Positions 54,976 to 63,794 of a stretch of DNA of 64,000 bases are shown here, piece after piece. The stretch is from Bordetella bronchialis (GTDB lineage: Bacteria > Pseudomonadota > Gammaproteobacteria > Burkholderiales > Burkholderiaceae_B). Numbering within the stretch: position 1 is the stretch's first letter; each line of letters begins with the position of its first letter. The stretch is from the NCBI RefSeq assembly GCF_001676705.1, contig NZ_CP016170.1:620001-684000 (forward strand), written 5' to 3'. Position numbers and translations under genes: made by a program. The notes beneath the pieces were generated by a model that worked only from the letters and a program-made list of their open reading frames with translations, was not told the origin of the DNA and did not search any database.

Positions 54976-57900
54976 ATGCCCAGCAGTCTCGCGAAGTCCG
55001 GTTTTCTTGCGTCGCCTGTCGAAATTCCCGCACCGTTTAATCGCCGCGCCGTGCCGCCTCATCGAGTACGGACCTGCGTGGCCGCGCTGGCGATGGCGGT
55101 GTCGGCCCCTTCATTCGCGGGGAATGGCGGCGCTGGCGGTTCGTTCACCGTGTCAAGCCGCCCTTTCGGAGGCGCGGGAGGGACGAACGGTGATGCAAGC
55201 CAGGCCAACGGGCACGATGCGCCGTTCGTGGTTGGCGACACATCCAGGCGAGGCGGAGGTGGGGGCGCCACGAATATCACGACCGGATTCGGCGGTACCG
55301 GCGGCATGTCGGTCTTCAACAATAATCCCGTCGCTTTCCCTCCGGGCGCCACGGGCAGTGCAGGCGCGGTCGATATCTCTGTCGTAACGGGTGCAATCGC
55401 CGGCCAGGCGGGCACTCCCGCGGCCAGCGGGATGGCGTCCGCCAACGGCGGCGGCGGGGGCGGCGGGGGCGTCGGCGTAACCACGTCGAAGGATGTCGTC
55501 GTGACCGGCGGGGGCTCGGTCACCGGGGGCGTGGGTGGCGGCGTACCCATAGGCCCCAACTCCAGCGGTGGCGGCGGCGGCGGAGGCGCGGGTCTGTTCT
55601 CCACGGCGAACGTCACCGTGCAGTCCGGGGCGTCCATTACGGGGGGCGCGGGCGGTGCCGCCCGCCAGTTCGGCGGCGGTGGCGGCGGTGGCGTCGGCGT
55701 GGTGCTTGGCGGGACCGGTACGCTCGGCAATGCGGGTACGCTGACCGGCGGTGCGGGCGGCAATGCCGTGTCCGGCGCCATGTCCGCGGGCCAGGGCGGA
55801 TCGGGCGGGGAAGGCGTCTGGATATCGGACGGCGGCACCTTGATGAACGCATCCACGGGCAAGATTGCCGGCGGCGCGGCTGCGTCCGTCACCTCGGGCG
55901 ATCCGCAGTTCGCCCCGCCGGACGGTGGCGCGGGCGTCGTCGGGACCAATGCCACGGTCATCAACGCGGGCACTATCACGGCGGGTGTCCGTGCCGATGC
56001 GATCCGCTTCATCGGCGGCGTCAACTCCCTGGAATTGCAGGCCGGGTCGACCATCAACGGCAATGTCGTCGCTTTCAGCGCGGCCGATACCCTGAAGCTG
56101 GGGGGCAACGCGGACGCCAGCTTCGATCTGTCCGCGATCGGTGCGGGCGCGCAGTATCAAGGCTTCGGCCTTTTCGAGAAGACCGGCGGCAGCACCTGGA
56201 CGTTGAACGGCACGTCGACCCAGGCGATGCCGTGGACCGTGGGGCAGGGCACGCTGGCCGTCGCCGGTTCCGTGGCGAATTCCTCTTTCCTGGTGAATGC
56301 GCCCGGTGCGCTGGCCGTGGATGGCACCGTCGCGGATTCGACGATCACGGCCAACGGCGGCACGGTGACGATCGCGGCATCCGGGTCGGTCACGAACACG
56401 CCGTTCGCGCTGAATGCCGGCGGCACCTTGAATATCGATGGCACCATCGCCGGCTCGGCCGTCACGATCGCCGGCGGAACGGTGAACCTGGCCGCTGGTG
56501 GATCGGCGATCAATTCGCCCTTCGCCGTCAACGGCGGCGGGCTGTTGGTGGCCAACGGCTCGGCCGGCACTTCGGCGGTCGTCGTCAATAGCGGCGGGAC
56601 GTTGCGCGGCAGCGGCACCGTGGGGGCGACGACCGTCCGGAGCGGGGGCGTGATCGCACCGGGCAACAGCATCGGCACCCTGACCGTCAACGGTCCCTAT
56701 GTGCAGGAAGCGGGCTCGGTGTATCAGGCGGAGGTCGACCCGACCTCCGCGGCGTCCGACCGCATCGCCGTCGCCGGCACGGCAACGATCCAGAACGGCG
56801 CCTCGATCGATGTCATCAAGACCACGCCGGCGCCCTTCGTGGCCGGGACGCGGTACACGGTACTGAGCGCCGCCGGCGGGGTGGCCGGCACCTTCAACGT
56901 GACGGGCGATACCAGCTTGAGCCCCTTCCTGAACCTGGTGGGGACCTACGACCCCGGCAATGCCTATCTGGAAGTGAAGCAAACGCGGGCGATCGGCGAC
57001 GTGGCGACCACGCCCAACCAGGCGGCGGTCGCATCGGGCCTGGATTCCCTGCCGGCGGGCGCGGCCGCGGCCGTGCCGGTGGTCAACCAGCAGAGCGACG
57101 ACGCGGCGCGCATGGCGCTGGACCAGTTGTCGGGCGAAATCCACGCGTCCGTGCAATCGGCGATGCTGGAGAGCAGCCGTTTCACGCGCGACGCGGTCAC
57201 CGACCGTTTGACCGGCACCTTCACCTGCGCCGCGGGGGCGGCGGGCAAATCGGCGGAGGCAGGGGCCGGCGGGACGGCGCCGGGTACCGCGGGCCCGGGC
57301 AGCGCCACGGCATGCGGCGCGGCGCCGGGCCGTCCCGCCGGCTGGGCGCGCTTCTACGGCAACTGGGGGCATACGGACGGCGACGGCAACGCCAGCCGCC
57401 TCGGTACGTCCCTGGGCGGATTCTTCATTGGCGTGGACATGCCGGTCGCCGGCAATTGGCGGGCGGGCGTGCTGGCCGGCTACAGCCATGGAAGCTATCG
57501 CGTCAGCGGCGGGAATGCCTCCGCCGAGAGCGACGACTACCACCTGGGCGTGTATGGCGGCGCGCAGTGGGGCGCCCTGGGTTTTCGTTCGGGCGCGACC
57601 TATACCTGGCATGACATCGATGCCGATCGCAGCCTGGCGGTGCCGGGCTTCTCCGACCGGCTCAGCTCGAACTACCACGCCGGCACGGCGCAGGCGTTCG
57701 GTGAACTGGGCTACAAGCTGGGACTGGGCGAGCGTGCCAGTGTGGAGCCTTTCCTGAACCTGGCGTACGTGAACCAGCATGCCCAGGGCTTCACGGAGCG
57801 CGGCGGCGCCGATGCGCTGCGCGTGCGCAGCCAGGACATGGATACGGGATTCAGCACGCTGGGGCTGCGAGGCACGACGCACTTCACCTTCAACGGCACG

Positions 57901-58155
57901 GACTACCTGCTGAAGGCGATGGTGGGCTGGCGCTATGCCGTGGGCGACGTCCGGCCGGTTGCCACCGAGTCGTTCCAGGGCGGTTCGTCCTTCGACATTT
58001 CCGGGGTGCCCATCGCGCGCAACCAGGCGGTGGTGGACCTGGGTGTGGGCGTGCATATCACGCGCAACGCCACCATCAGCCTGTCGTACAACGGGCAGTT
58101 CGCGTCGCGCGTGAACAACCAGGGCGTATTGGGCGGCTTGAACATCGCCTTCTAG
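54976..58155 (+). CDS. autotransporter (type Va) with glycine-rich passenger
   Basis: 1059 residues. An extended N-region (~30 residues) precedes a signal core, CVAALAMAVSAPSFA, with probable cleavage after residue 48. The passenger at about 50-300 is extremely glycine-rich with runs of six to eight Gly, then becomes a beta-helix-like Gly/Ala/Thr/Val region containing three 39-residue repeats and a PGNSIGTLTVNG segment near residue 562, typical of passenger-associated repeats. The beta-barrel translocator begins near residue 789 (WARFYGNWGHTDGDG) and ends GGLNIAF, with the terminal Phe needed for outer-membrane insertion. No protease triad or RGD motif was noticed. It is probably a surface adhesin-like protein. 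Confidence 0.92.
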   Translation: MPSSLAKSGFLASPVEIPAPFNRRAVPPHRVRTCVAALAMAVSAPSFAGNGGAGGSFTVSSRPFGGAGGTNGDASQANGHDAPFVVGDTSRRGGGGGATNITTGFGGTGGMSVFNNNPVAFPPGATGSAGAVDISVVTGAIAGQAGTPAASGMASANGGGGGGGGVGVTTSKDVVVTGGGSVTGGVGGGVPIGPNSSGGGGGGGAGLFSTANVTVQSGASITGGAGGAARQFGGGGGGGVGVVLGGTGTLGNAGTLTGGAGGNAVSGAMSAGQGGSGGEGVWISDGGTLMNASTGKIAGGAAASVTSGDPQFAPPDGGAGVVGTNATVINAGTITAGVRADAIRFIGGVNSLELQAGSTINGNVVAFSAADTLKLGGNADASFDLSAIGAGAQYQGFGLFEKTGGSTWTLNGTSTQAMPWTVGQGTLAVAGSVANSSFLVNAPGALAVDGTVADSTITANGGTVTIAASGSVTNTPFALNAGGTLNIDGTIAGSAVTIAGGTVNLAAGGSAINSPFAVNGGGLLVANGSAGTSAVVVNSGGTLRGSGTVGATTVRSGGVIAPGNSIGTLTVNGPYVQEAGSVYQAEVDPTSAASDRIAVAGTATIQNGASIDVIKTTPAPFVAGTRYTVLSAAGGVAGTFNVTGDTSLSPFLNLVGTYDPGNAYLEVKQTRAIGDVATTPNQAAVASGLDSLPAGAAAAVPVVNQQSDDAARMALDQLSGEIHASVQSAMLESSRFTRDAVTDRLTGTFTCAAGAAGKSAEAGAGGTAPGTAGPGSATACGAAPGRPAGWARFYGNWGHTDGDGNASRLGTSLGGFFIGVDMPVAGNWRAGVLAGYSHGSYRVSGGNASAESDDYHLGVYGGAQWGALGFRSGATYTWHDIDADRSLAVPGFSDRLSSNYHAGTAQAFGELGYKLGLGERASVEPFLNLAYVNQHAQGFTERGGADALRVRSQDMDTGFSTLGLRGTTHFTFNGTDYLLKAMVGWRYAVGDVRPVATESFQGGSSFDISGVPIARNQAVVDLGVGVHITRNATISLSYNGQFASRVNNQGVLGGLNIAF
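56266..56616 (+). repeat. three tandem 39-residue repeats in the autotransporter passenger
   Basis: Residues 431-547 divide exactly into three units of 39 residues (117 bp each) starting at 56266, 56383 and 56500. The units begin GSVANSSFLVN, GSVTNTPFALN and GSAINSPFAVN, and end in GGTVTIAAS, GGTVNLAAG and GGTLRGSG. They are diverged rather than identical, so this is protein-level repetition that probably forms successive beta-helix turns. Confidence 0.85.
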
Positions 58156-58186
58156 CTATCCCATGGTCGGGCGGCGCCGCCGCGCG

Positions 58187-58582
58187 CTAGAGCAGGAAGC
58201 GGCCCACCGCCACGGCGATCCAGATCGCCACGGTGAAAATCAAACACAGCAGCACGGCCGCGCTGCCCAGGTCCTTGGCGCGGCCCAGCAGGGGATGCAT
58301 TTCCACCGAGAGCGCATCGGCCAGCGCCTCCACGGCGGAGTTCAGCAGTTCCGTCACCAGCACCATGATCACCGACATGATCAGGATGAAGACTTCCAGC
58401 ACCGAGCGCCCCAGCCAGAAGGCGGCCGGGATCAGCAGGATGGCCAGCACCAGCTCCTGGCGGAAGGCCGCCTCATAGCGGATGGCGGCACGGAAGCCCT
58501 GCATCGAATAGCGCAGCGCATTGAAAATGCGGCGGAAGCCGCCGGTGCTCTTATAAGGCGAGTGCTGCGGTGTAGGGGTCAT
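58187..58582 (-). CDS. dgkA: diacylglycerol kinase, prokaryotic
   Basis: 131 residues from ATG 58582. This small membrane enzyme recycles diacylglycerol to phosphatidic acid. Family marks are the amphipathic start (RRIFNALRYSMQGF), ALRYE-type AIRYEAAFRQE, and the catalytic/metal segment TELLNSAVEALAD followed by HPLLGRAKDLGSAAV. Three transmembrane helices are visible. It is convergent with the autotransporter, 31 bp apart. Confidence 0.95.
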   Translation of the reverse strand: MTPTPQHSPYKSTGGFRRIFNALRYSMQGFRAAIRYEAAFRQELVLAILLIPAAFWLGRSVLEVFILIMSVIMVLVTELLNSAVEALADALSVEMHPLLGRAKDLGSAAVLLCLIFTVAIWIAVAVGRFLL

Positions 58583-58751
58583 GGCGGATAGGATGGACCA
58601 CTGGAAAAGGCGATGATGGAGCCGCGCGCCCGCCAGACAGGCAAGGCCGCGCGATCCGGGACGGTACCGCGGCGGGCCGTGGCGCGGCCCGCCGCAATGA
58701 TAAGCAGAAACCCTAATTGTTTCATGTGGTCGCGGCGCGCAGTATGCAGTC

Positions 58752-58768
58752 AATTGGTAAGGCCACTT
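58752..58768. promoter_or_regulatory. candidate GntR/FCD operator
   Basis: AATTGGTAAGGCCACTT is an imperfect dyad resembling the AATTGGT-N3-ACCAATT sites of FCD-type GntR regulators such as PdhR and LldR. It lies 26 bp before the start of the GntR-type gene, consistent with autoregulation. Confidence 0.5.
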
Positions 58769-58794
58769 GACCGATCCGTATCGCTGTCCGCCTC

Positions 58795-59550
58795 ATGCCG
58801 TTTCAAGCCATCGAACCGCGCCGCCTGTATCGCCAGATCGCCGATCAGTTGCGGGCCTTGATCGAACGGGGGGAATTCCCCGTCGGGACCCGCTTGCCGC
58901 CCGAGCGCGACCTGGCGCTGAAAATGGGCGTGTCGCGCCCGTCGGTGCGAGAGGCGCTGATCGCGCTGGAGGTCGAAGGCCTGGTGGAAGTCCGCATGGG
59001 CTCCGGCATCTACGTGCGGGCGCGTGGCGAGGACGCCGCGGCGGGCAGCGTGGTGGCGGAAAGCCCCTTGGATACCATCCTGGCGCGGCAGCTTATCGAA
59101 GGCGAACTCGCGGCGCAGGCCGCGCGCGTCATGACGGCCGCCGGTATCGGTGGCCTGCGCGAGGCGGTGGCGGTCATGCGGGAAGAGGCCGCGTCGGGCA
59201 ACATCCCGGCGCGCGGCGACCGCCTGTTCCACGTGCGCATCGCCGAGGCCACGGAAAACTCCGTGCTGTTGCGCCTGGTGGGCGAGCTGTACGACGAACG
59301 CCACAACCCGCTGGCGGTGCAGTTGGGCAGTCATTTCGAGAACGCGGAAAGCTGGGAAGCCGCCATCGCGGAGCACGAGCGCGTCATCGACGCGATCCAG
59401 GCCGGCGATCCATCGGCGGCGCGCGCCGCGATGCGCGACCACATGGCGCGGTCGCACGACCGTTTCACCGCGCACTGGTCGCCGGCCGACGCGGCGTCGC
59501 CGGGCCGGCGCAGGGTGGCCACAAGGACCATGGACCGGAGTCCGCCATAG
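58795..59550 (+). CDS. GntR-family regulator, FadR/FCD subfamily
   Basis: 251 residues. The N-terminal winged helix has RRLYRQIADQLRALIERGEF, LPPERDLALKMGVSRPSVRE and ALEVEGLVEVRMGSGIYV, the textbook GntR pattern. The all-helical FCD effector domain follows from about residue 95, with metal-binding His residues in RLFHVRIAEAT, EHERVIDAI and RDHMARSHDRF. It is encoded just before a dehydrogenase and TRAP operon on the same strand and is the likely repressor of that operon, released by a sugar acid. Confidence 0.92.
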   Translation: MPFQAIEPRRLYRQIADQLRALIERGEFPVGTRLPPERDLALKMGVSRPSVREALIALEVEGLVEVRMGSGIYVRARGEDAAAGSVVAESPLDTILARQLIEGELAAQAARVMTAAGIGGLREAVAVMREEAASGNIPARGDRLFHVRIAEATENSVLLRLVGELYDERHNPLAVQLGSHFENAESWEAAIAEHERVIDAIQAGDPSAARAAMRDHMARSHDRFTAHWSPADAASPGRRRVATRTMDRSPP

Positions 59551-59637
59551 CGGATCCGCCCCGGAGGAGACAGCAATGAACGGCGGAAAACACATGCCGA
59601 TGGATGGAGCGAAACCCATGCGTGGCCGAGGCGCGCG

Positions 59638-60666
59638 ATGAGCCTGGCCTGCCGCATACACGGCGCCCGCGACCTGCGCCTGGAGGCCGACGAACCCGCG
59701 CCGCTGGCGGCGCACGAGGTCGAACTGCGCCTCGGGGCGGCCGGCATCTGCGGCTCGGACCTGCATTACTTCCTGCATGGCCGTGTCGGCGCCTTCGTCA
59801 TCCGCGAGCCGCTCATCCCGGGCCATGAGGCCTCCGGCGTCGTGACGCGCGTGGGCGATGCCGTCACGCGCGTGGCGCCCGGCATGAAGGTGGCGATCAA
59901 CCCCTCGCACCCTTGCGGGCGCTGCGATTACTGCCGCGCGGGCCGCGACAACCTGTGCAGCAATATGCGCTTCCTGGGCAGTGCCAGCGTCTATCCGCAC
60001 GTGCAGGGCATGTTCCGCGAGCGCTTCGTGATGGGCGAGCGCCAGCTGACGCCGGTGCCCGAGGATATCTCGCTGGGCGAACTCGCCTGTGCGGAGCCGC
60101 TGTCCATCGGCCTGCACGGCGTTCGCCGCGCCGGCGAAATGATGGGCCGCACGGTGCTCGTTACCGGCGGCGGCACCATAGGCTGCATGACGGTGATCGC
60201 CGCCCGGCTGGCGGGCGCCGCCCGCATCGTCGTCTGCGATATTGCCGACCGTCCGCTGGAGATGGCGCGCACCGTGGGCGCGGACGCCACGGTGCGCGGC
60301 GATGCCGTGGACGCCCGCGAGCTGGCCGACATCGCCGATATTTCCATCGAGGCCGCGGGCAGCCCCGCGGCGCTGGCCACCTGCCTGGCGGCGACGCGGC
60401 GTGGCGGCCGCATCGTGCAGGTGGGCACCTTGCCCGGCGAAGGCCTGCATTTCCCCGCCAACAGCATCATGGCCCGCGAGCTCGACTATGTCGGGGCGTT
60501 CCGCGCGGGCCCCGAATTCGATTGGGCCGTGGCCTACCTGCGCGCCCGCAAGGTGGATGTCCGCCCCTTGATGAGCGCGCAATTGCCGCTGGACCAGGCC
60601 GTCGAGGCCTTCGAGCTGGCGGCCGACCGGACCCGCAGTACCAAGGTGCAACTCGTATGTGAATGA
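59638..60666 (+). CDS. zinc-dependent alcohol dehydrogenase, L-idonate 5-dehydrogenase-like
   Basis: 342 residues of the medium-chain dehydrogenase family. Catalytic zinc ligands Cys38 (GICGSDLHYF) and His63-Glu64 (PGHEASG) are present, as are the four structural-zinc cysteines C93, C96, C99 and C107. The Rossmann motif is VTGGGTIGCM. The pattern fits L-idonate 5-dehydrogenase or sorbitol/threonine-type enzymes; idonate is favoured by the GSDLHYF opening and by the TRAP and SDR neighbours. The exact polyol or sugar acid is not certain. Confidence 0.85.
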   Translation: MSLACRIHGARDLRLEADEPAPLAAHEVELRLGAAGICGSDLHYFLHGRVGAFVIREPLIPGHEASGVVTRVGDAVTRVAPGMKVAINPSHPCGRCDYCRAGRDNLCSNMRFLGSASVYPHVQGMFRERFVMGERQLTPVPEDISLGELACAEPLSIGLHGVRRAGEMMGRTVLVTGGGTIGCMTVIAARLAGAARIVVCDIADRPLEMARTVGADATVRGDAVDARELADIADISIEAAGSPAALATCLAATRRGGRIVQVGTLPGEGLHFPANSIMARELDYVGAFRAGPEFDWAVAYLRARKVDVRPLMSAQLPLDQAVEAFELAADRTRSTKVQLVCE

Positions 60667-60735
60667 CGTTCCATTGACCCGACAGGCGGCGCCGGAGAGC
60701 GCATCGATGTCCTGAAAAGAGAGAGGAGACACGAC

Positions 60736-61710
60736 ATGAAGCAAGGCCAGGCAGTCAAACTACTGTTCGCCGCCCTGGCGTTCGCCGTATCGGCGGGCGC
60801 GATGGCGCAGACCAAGCTGAAGTGGGCGCACGTCTACGAGACGTCCGAGCCCTTCCATACGGAATCCGTATGGGCGGCCCAGGAAATCGAAAAGCGCACC
60901 AACGGCCGCTATCACATCGATGTCTATCCGGCTTCGCAACTGGGCAAGGAAAACGACATCAACCAGGGCCTGACCCTGGGCACCGTCGACATGATCATCT
61001 CCGGCTCCAGCTTCGCGGCCAAGTCCTTCCCACGCATCGGGGTCACCTATTACCCCTATACCTTCCGCGACCCGCAGCACCTGCTGGCCTATACCAAGAG
61101 CGATATCTACCGGGAACTGTCGGACGGCTACGAGAAAAAGAGCGGCAACCACATCGTCGCCACCACCTACTACGGCACCCGCCAGACGACGTCCAACCGC
61201 CGCGTGCAGAAGTGCTCGGACATGCAGGGCCTGAAGATGCGCGTGCCGGACGTGCCGGCCTATCTGGCCATGCCACGCGCCTGCGGGGCCAATACCTCGC
61301 CCATCGCCTTCGCGGAGGTCTACCTGGCCCTGCAGAACGGCACGGTGGAAGCGCAGGAGAACCCCCTGACCACCATCGAGGCGAAAAAGTTCTACGAAGT
61401 GCAGAAGTACATCGCCCTGACCGGCCATATCGTCGACCACCTGAACACCATTATTTCCGGCCAGTTGTGGAAGAAGCTGTCGCCGGAGGACCGCAAGATC
61501 TTCAGCGAAGTCGCCCAGCAGGCCGCCGAACGCGCGTCCAGGCAGATCATCGCCCGCGAGCAGGAACTGGTGGAGGAGTTCAAGAAGAAGGGCATCACCG
61601 TGGATACCGTCAATGTCGCGGACTTCCGCGAGACGGTGCTGGAGAAAGTCCCCTTCAAGCAATACGGCTATGAAAAATCCGACTGGGAAAAGATCCAGGC
61701 CGTGAAGTAA
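60736..61710 (+). CDS. TRAP transporter solute-binding protein (DctP)
   Basis: 324 residues with AGAGAGGAGA just upstream. A signal peptide ends at AGAMAQT (cleavage near residue 24). The TRAP receptor core includes QLGKENDINQGLTLGTVDM and the ligand-anion arginine region LKMRVPDVPAYLAMPRA followed by GANTSPIAFAEVYLALQNG. It delivers a carboxylate, probably a sugar acid, to the DctQM permease encoded next. The gene order dctP-dctQ-dctM is canonical. Confidence 0.94.
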   Translation: MKQGQAVKLLFAALAFAVSAGAMAQTKLKWAHVYETSEPFHTESVWAAQEIEKRTNGRYHIDVYPASQLGKENDINQGLTLGTVDMIISGSSFAAKSFPRIGVTYYPYTFRDPQHLLAYTKSDIYRELSDGYEKKSGNHIVATTYYGTRQTTSNRRVQKCSDMQGLKMRVPDVPAYLAMPRACGANTSPIAFAEVYLALQNGTVEAQENPLTTIEAKKFYEVQKYIALTGHIVDHLNTIISGQLWKKLSPEDRKIFSEVAQQAAERASRQIIAREQELVEEFKKKGITVDTVNVADFRETVLEKVPFKQYGYEKSDWEKIQAVK

Positions 61711-61724
61711 CGGAGGAACGCCCC

Positions 61725-62336
61725 ATGGCCACCGATGCACACGTTTCGCCCGTTCGCGTCCCGTCCACGGAGCCGACGCAGCATGCGTCGTCCGTGGAGT
61801 CCATCGTCTCCAGCTTCGAGGAAGCCGATCACCAGCAGGTGGACCTGTCGGGCCATACCTTCGAGGACTGGCTCTGCCTGGGCCTGTTCTGGATCATGGC
61901 GCTGCTGGTCTTCCTGCAGTTCTTCACGCGCTATGTGCTGAACGACTCCTTCGCATGGACCGAGGAACTGGCCACCTACAGCCTGATCGGCGTGGTGTTC
62001 ATCGGTGCCGCCATGTGCGTGCGCACCTGCCGGCATATCCAGGTCGACCTGCTGTACCGCTTCCTGCCGCATGCCGCGGGCCGGGTGCTGGCCACGCTGA
62101 TCGACCTGGTGCGCACCGCGTTCTTCGCTTATGTCGCCTGGCTGGTGTGGCGCTACATCCAGCTGGTGGGCGACGAACCCATGACGACCATCGAATGGAA
62201 CAAGTCCTATGTCTACTGGCTGGCGCTGTTCGGCTTCGTGCTGATGGCCGCGCGTTCGGTGCAGGTCACGGTGGTGAACTGGCGGCAGGGCTATTCCAAT
62301 CTGGAACGGCCCGAGGCCTACGACAAACTGGATTGA
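61725..62336 (+). CDS. TRAP transporter small permease (DctQ)
   Basis: 203 residues, 14 bp after the receptor gene, with GGAGGAA upstream. About 45 hydrophilic residues precede four transmembrane helices. Family marks are FTRYVLNDSFAWTEELATYSLIG and VRTCRHIQVDLLYR. It is the small membrane subunit that pairs with DctM. The hydrophilic N-terminal extension is longer than usual. Confidence 0.93.
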   Translation: MATDAHVSPVRVPSTEPTQHASSVESIVSSFEEADHQQVDLSGHTFEDWLCLGLFWIMALLVFLQFFTRYVLNDSFAWTEELATYSLIGVVFIGAAMCVRTCRHIQVDLLYRFLPHAAGRVLATLIDLVRTAFFAYVAWLVWRYIQLVGDEPMTTIEWNKSYVYWLALFGFVLMAARSVQVTVVNWRQGYSNLERPEAYDKLD

Positions 62337-62363
62337 CGACCGGACAAGACTAGGGGCTGGACA

Positions 62364-63770
62364 ATGTGGATATTGATCTGTGCATTCCTGCTGATGATGA
62401 TCGTCGGCATGCCCGTGGCCGTCTCCATGGCGGGCGCCTCGCTGCTCTACCTGCTGGTCTCGGGCGACGTGCCCGACGTGGTGGTGGCGCAGCGCATGAT
62501 CGCCGGCGTGGAGTCCTTTCCTTTGCTGGCCGTTCCTTTCTTCATCCTGGCCGGCAACCTGATGAACATCGCCGGCATCACGGGGCGCATCTATAACTTC
62601 GCCGTGGCGCTGGTGGGATGGATGCGCGGCGGGCTGGGCCATGTGAACATCGTCGGGTCCGTGGTATTTGCCGGCATGTCCGGCACGGCCATCGCCGACG
62701 CCGCGGGCCTGGGCACCATCGAAATCAAGGCGATGAAGGACCACGGCTACAAGACGGAATTCGCGGTGGGCGTCACGGCCGCGTCGGCGACGCTGGGGCC
62801 CATCATTCCGCCCTCGCTGCCCTTCGTGATCTACGGGATGATGGCCAATGTGTCCATCGGGTCCCTGTTCCTGGCCGGCGTGGTGCCGGGCGCCGTCCTG
62901 ACGATCATGATGATGTTCACCGTGGCCTACTACGCCCGCAAGAACAACTGGGGCGGCGACGTGGGCTTCGACCTCAAGCGGCTGGGCGGCGCCACGCTGG
63001 AAGTTCTCATCGTGCTGGCGTTCCCGTTCTCGATCTGGCTGATGACGCGCTACGGGGTATCGACCAACTGGGCGGCGATCATCGCCTTTGTCGTGCTGCT
63101 GGCGCTGGACTGGCGCTTCAATTTCTCCGCCGTCATGGCGCTGATGGCGCCGGTGATCCTGATCGGCGGCATGACGCTGGGCTGGTTCACGCCTACCGAG
63201 GCGGCCGTGGCCGCGGTGGTGTGGGCCCTGTTCCTGGGCCTGGTGCGCTACCGCAGCATGACCCTGCGGCTGCTGGCCAAGGCCACGTTCGACACCATCG
63301 AGACCACCGCATCCGTGCTGTTCATCGTGACCGCGGCCTCGGTATTCGCCTGGCTGCTGACCACCACGCAGGCGGCGCAGGCGCTGACCGACGCCATCCT
63401 GAGCGTGACGCAAAGCAAGTGGGTCTTCCTGATGCTGGCCAATGTGCTGATCCTGGTGGTGGGCTGCTTCATCGACACCATCGCGGCCATTACCATCCTG
63501 GTCCCCATCCTGCTGCCCATCGTGTTGAAGCTGGGCATCGACCCCATCCATTTCGGCCTGATCATGACCCTGAACCTGATGATCGGCCTGTTGCACCCGC
63601 CCCTGGGCATGGTGCTGTTCGTGCTGGCGCGCGTGGCGCGGCTGTCGGTGGAGCGGACCACCATGGCGATCCTGCCGTGGCTGGTGCCGCTGTTCCTGGC
63701 GCTGATCGCGATTACCTACGTGCCCCAGATAACCTTGTGGTTGCCGCGTGCAGTGGGCATGGGCAACTGA
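62364..63770 (+). CDS. TRAP transporter large permease (DctM)
   Basis: 468 residues with about twelve membrane segments; longer than the common 425-430. The signature parts are GMPVAVSMAGASLLYLL, FVNIVGSVVFAGMSGTAIADAAGLG-like sequence near residues 93-116, and GPIIPPSLPFVIYG. It is the Na+-coupled channel subunit for the substrate bound by DctP. It ends 24 bp before the SDR gene, so the operon continues past the window. Confidence 0.95.
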   Translation: MWILICAFLLMMIVGMPVAVSMAGASLLYLLVSGDVPDVVVAQRMIAGVESFPLLAVPFFILAGNLMNIAGITGRIYNFAVALVGWMRGGLGHVNIVGSVVFAGMSGTAIADAAGLGTIEIKAMKDHGYKTEFAVGVTAASATLGPIIPPSLPFVIYGMMANVSIGSLFLAGVVPGAVLTIMMMFTVAYYARKNNWGGDVGFDLKRLGGATLEVLIVLAFPFSIWLMTRYGVSTNWAAIIAFVVLLALDWRFNFSAVMALMAPVILIGGMTLGWFTPTEAAVAAVVWALFLGLVRYRSMTLRLLAKATFDTIETTASVLFIVTAASVFAWLLTTTQAAQALTDAILSVTQSKWVFLMLANVLILVVGCFIDTIAAITILVPILLPIVLKLGIDPIHFGLIMTLNLMIGLLHPPLGMVLFVLARVARLSVERTTMAILPWLVPLFLALIAITYVPQITLWLPRAVGMGN

Positions 63771-63794
63771 TTCTCGATCGGAGGCGGTAGCAAT

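Noticed and set aside
55153..58056. 967-codon minus-strand open frame antisense to the autotransporter
   Set aside because: It is the shadow of a Gly/Ala-rich coding sequence; the translation is Arg/His/Ala-rich without domains, while the plus strand has a signal peptide and beta-barrel.
61668..63596. 642-codon minus-strand open frame antisense to dctQ and dctM
   Set aside because: Gln/His/Asp-rich translation with no family; both plus-strand genes are clear TRAP permeases.
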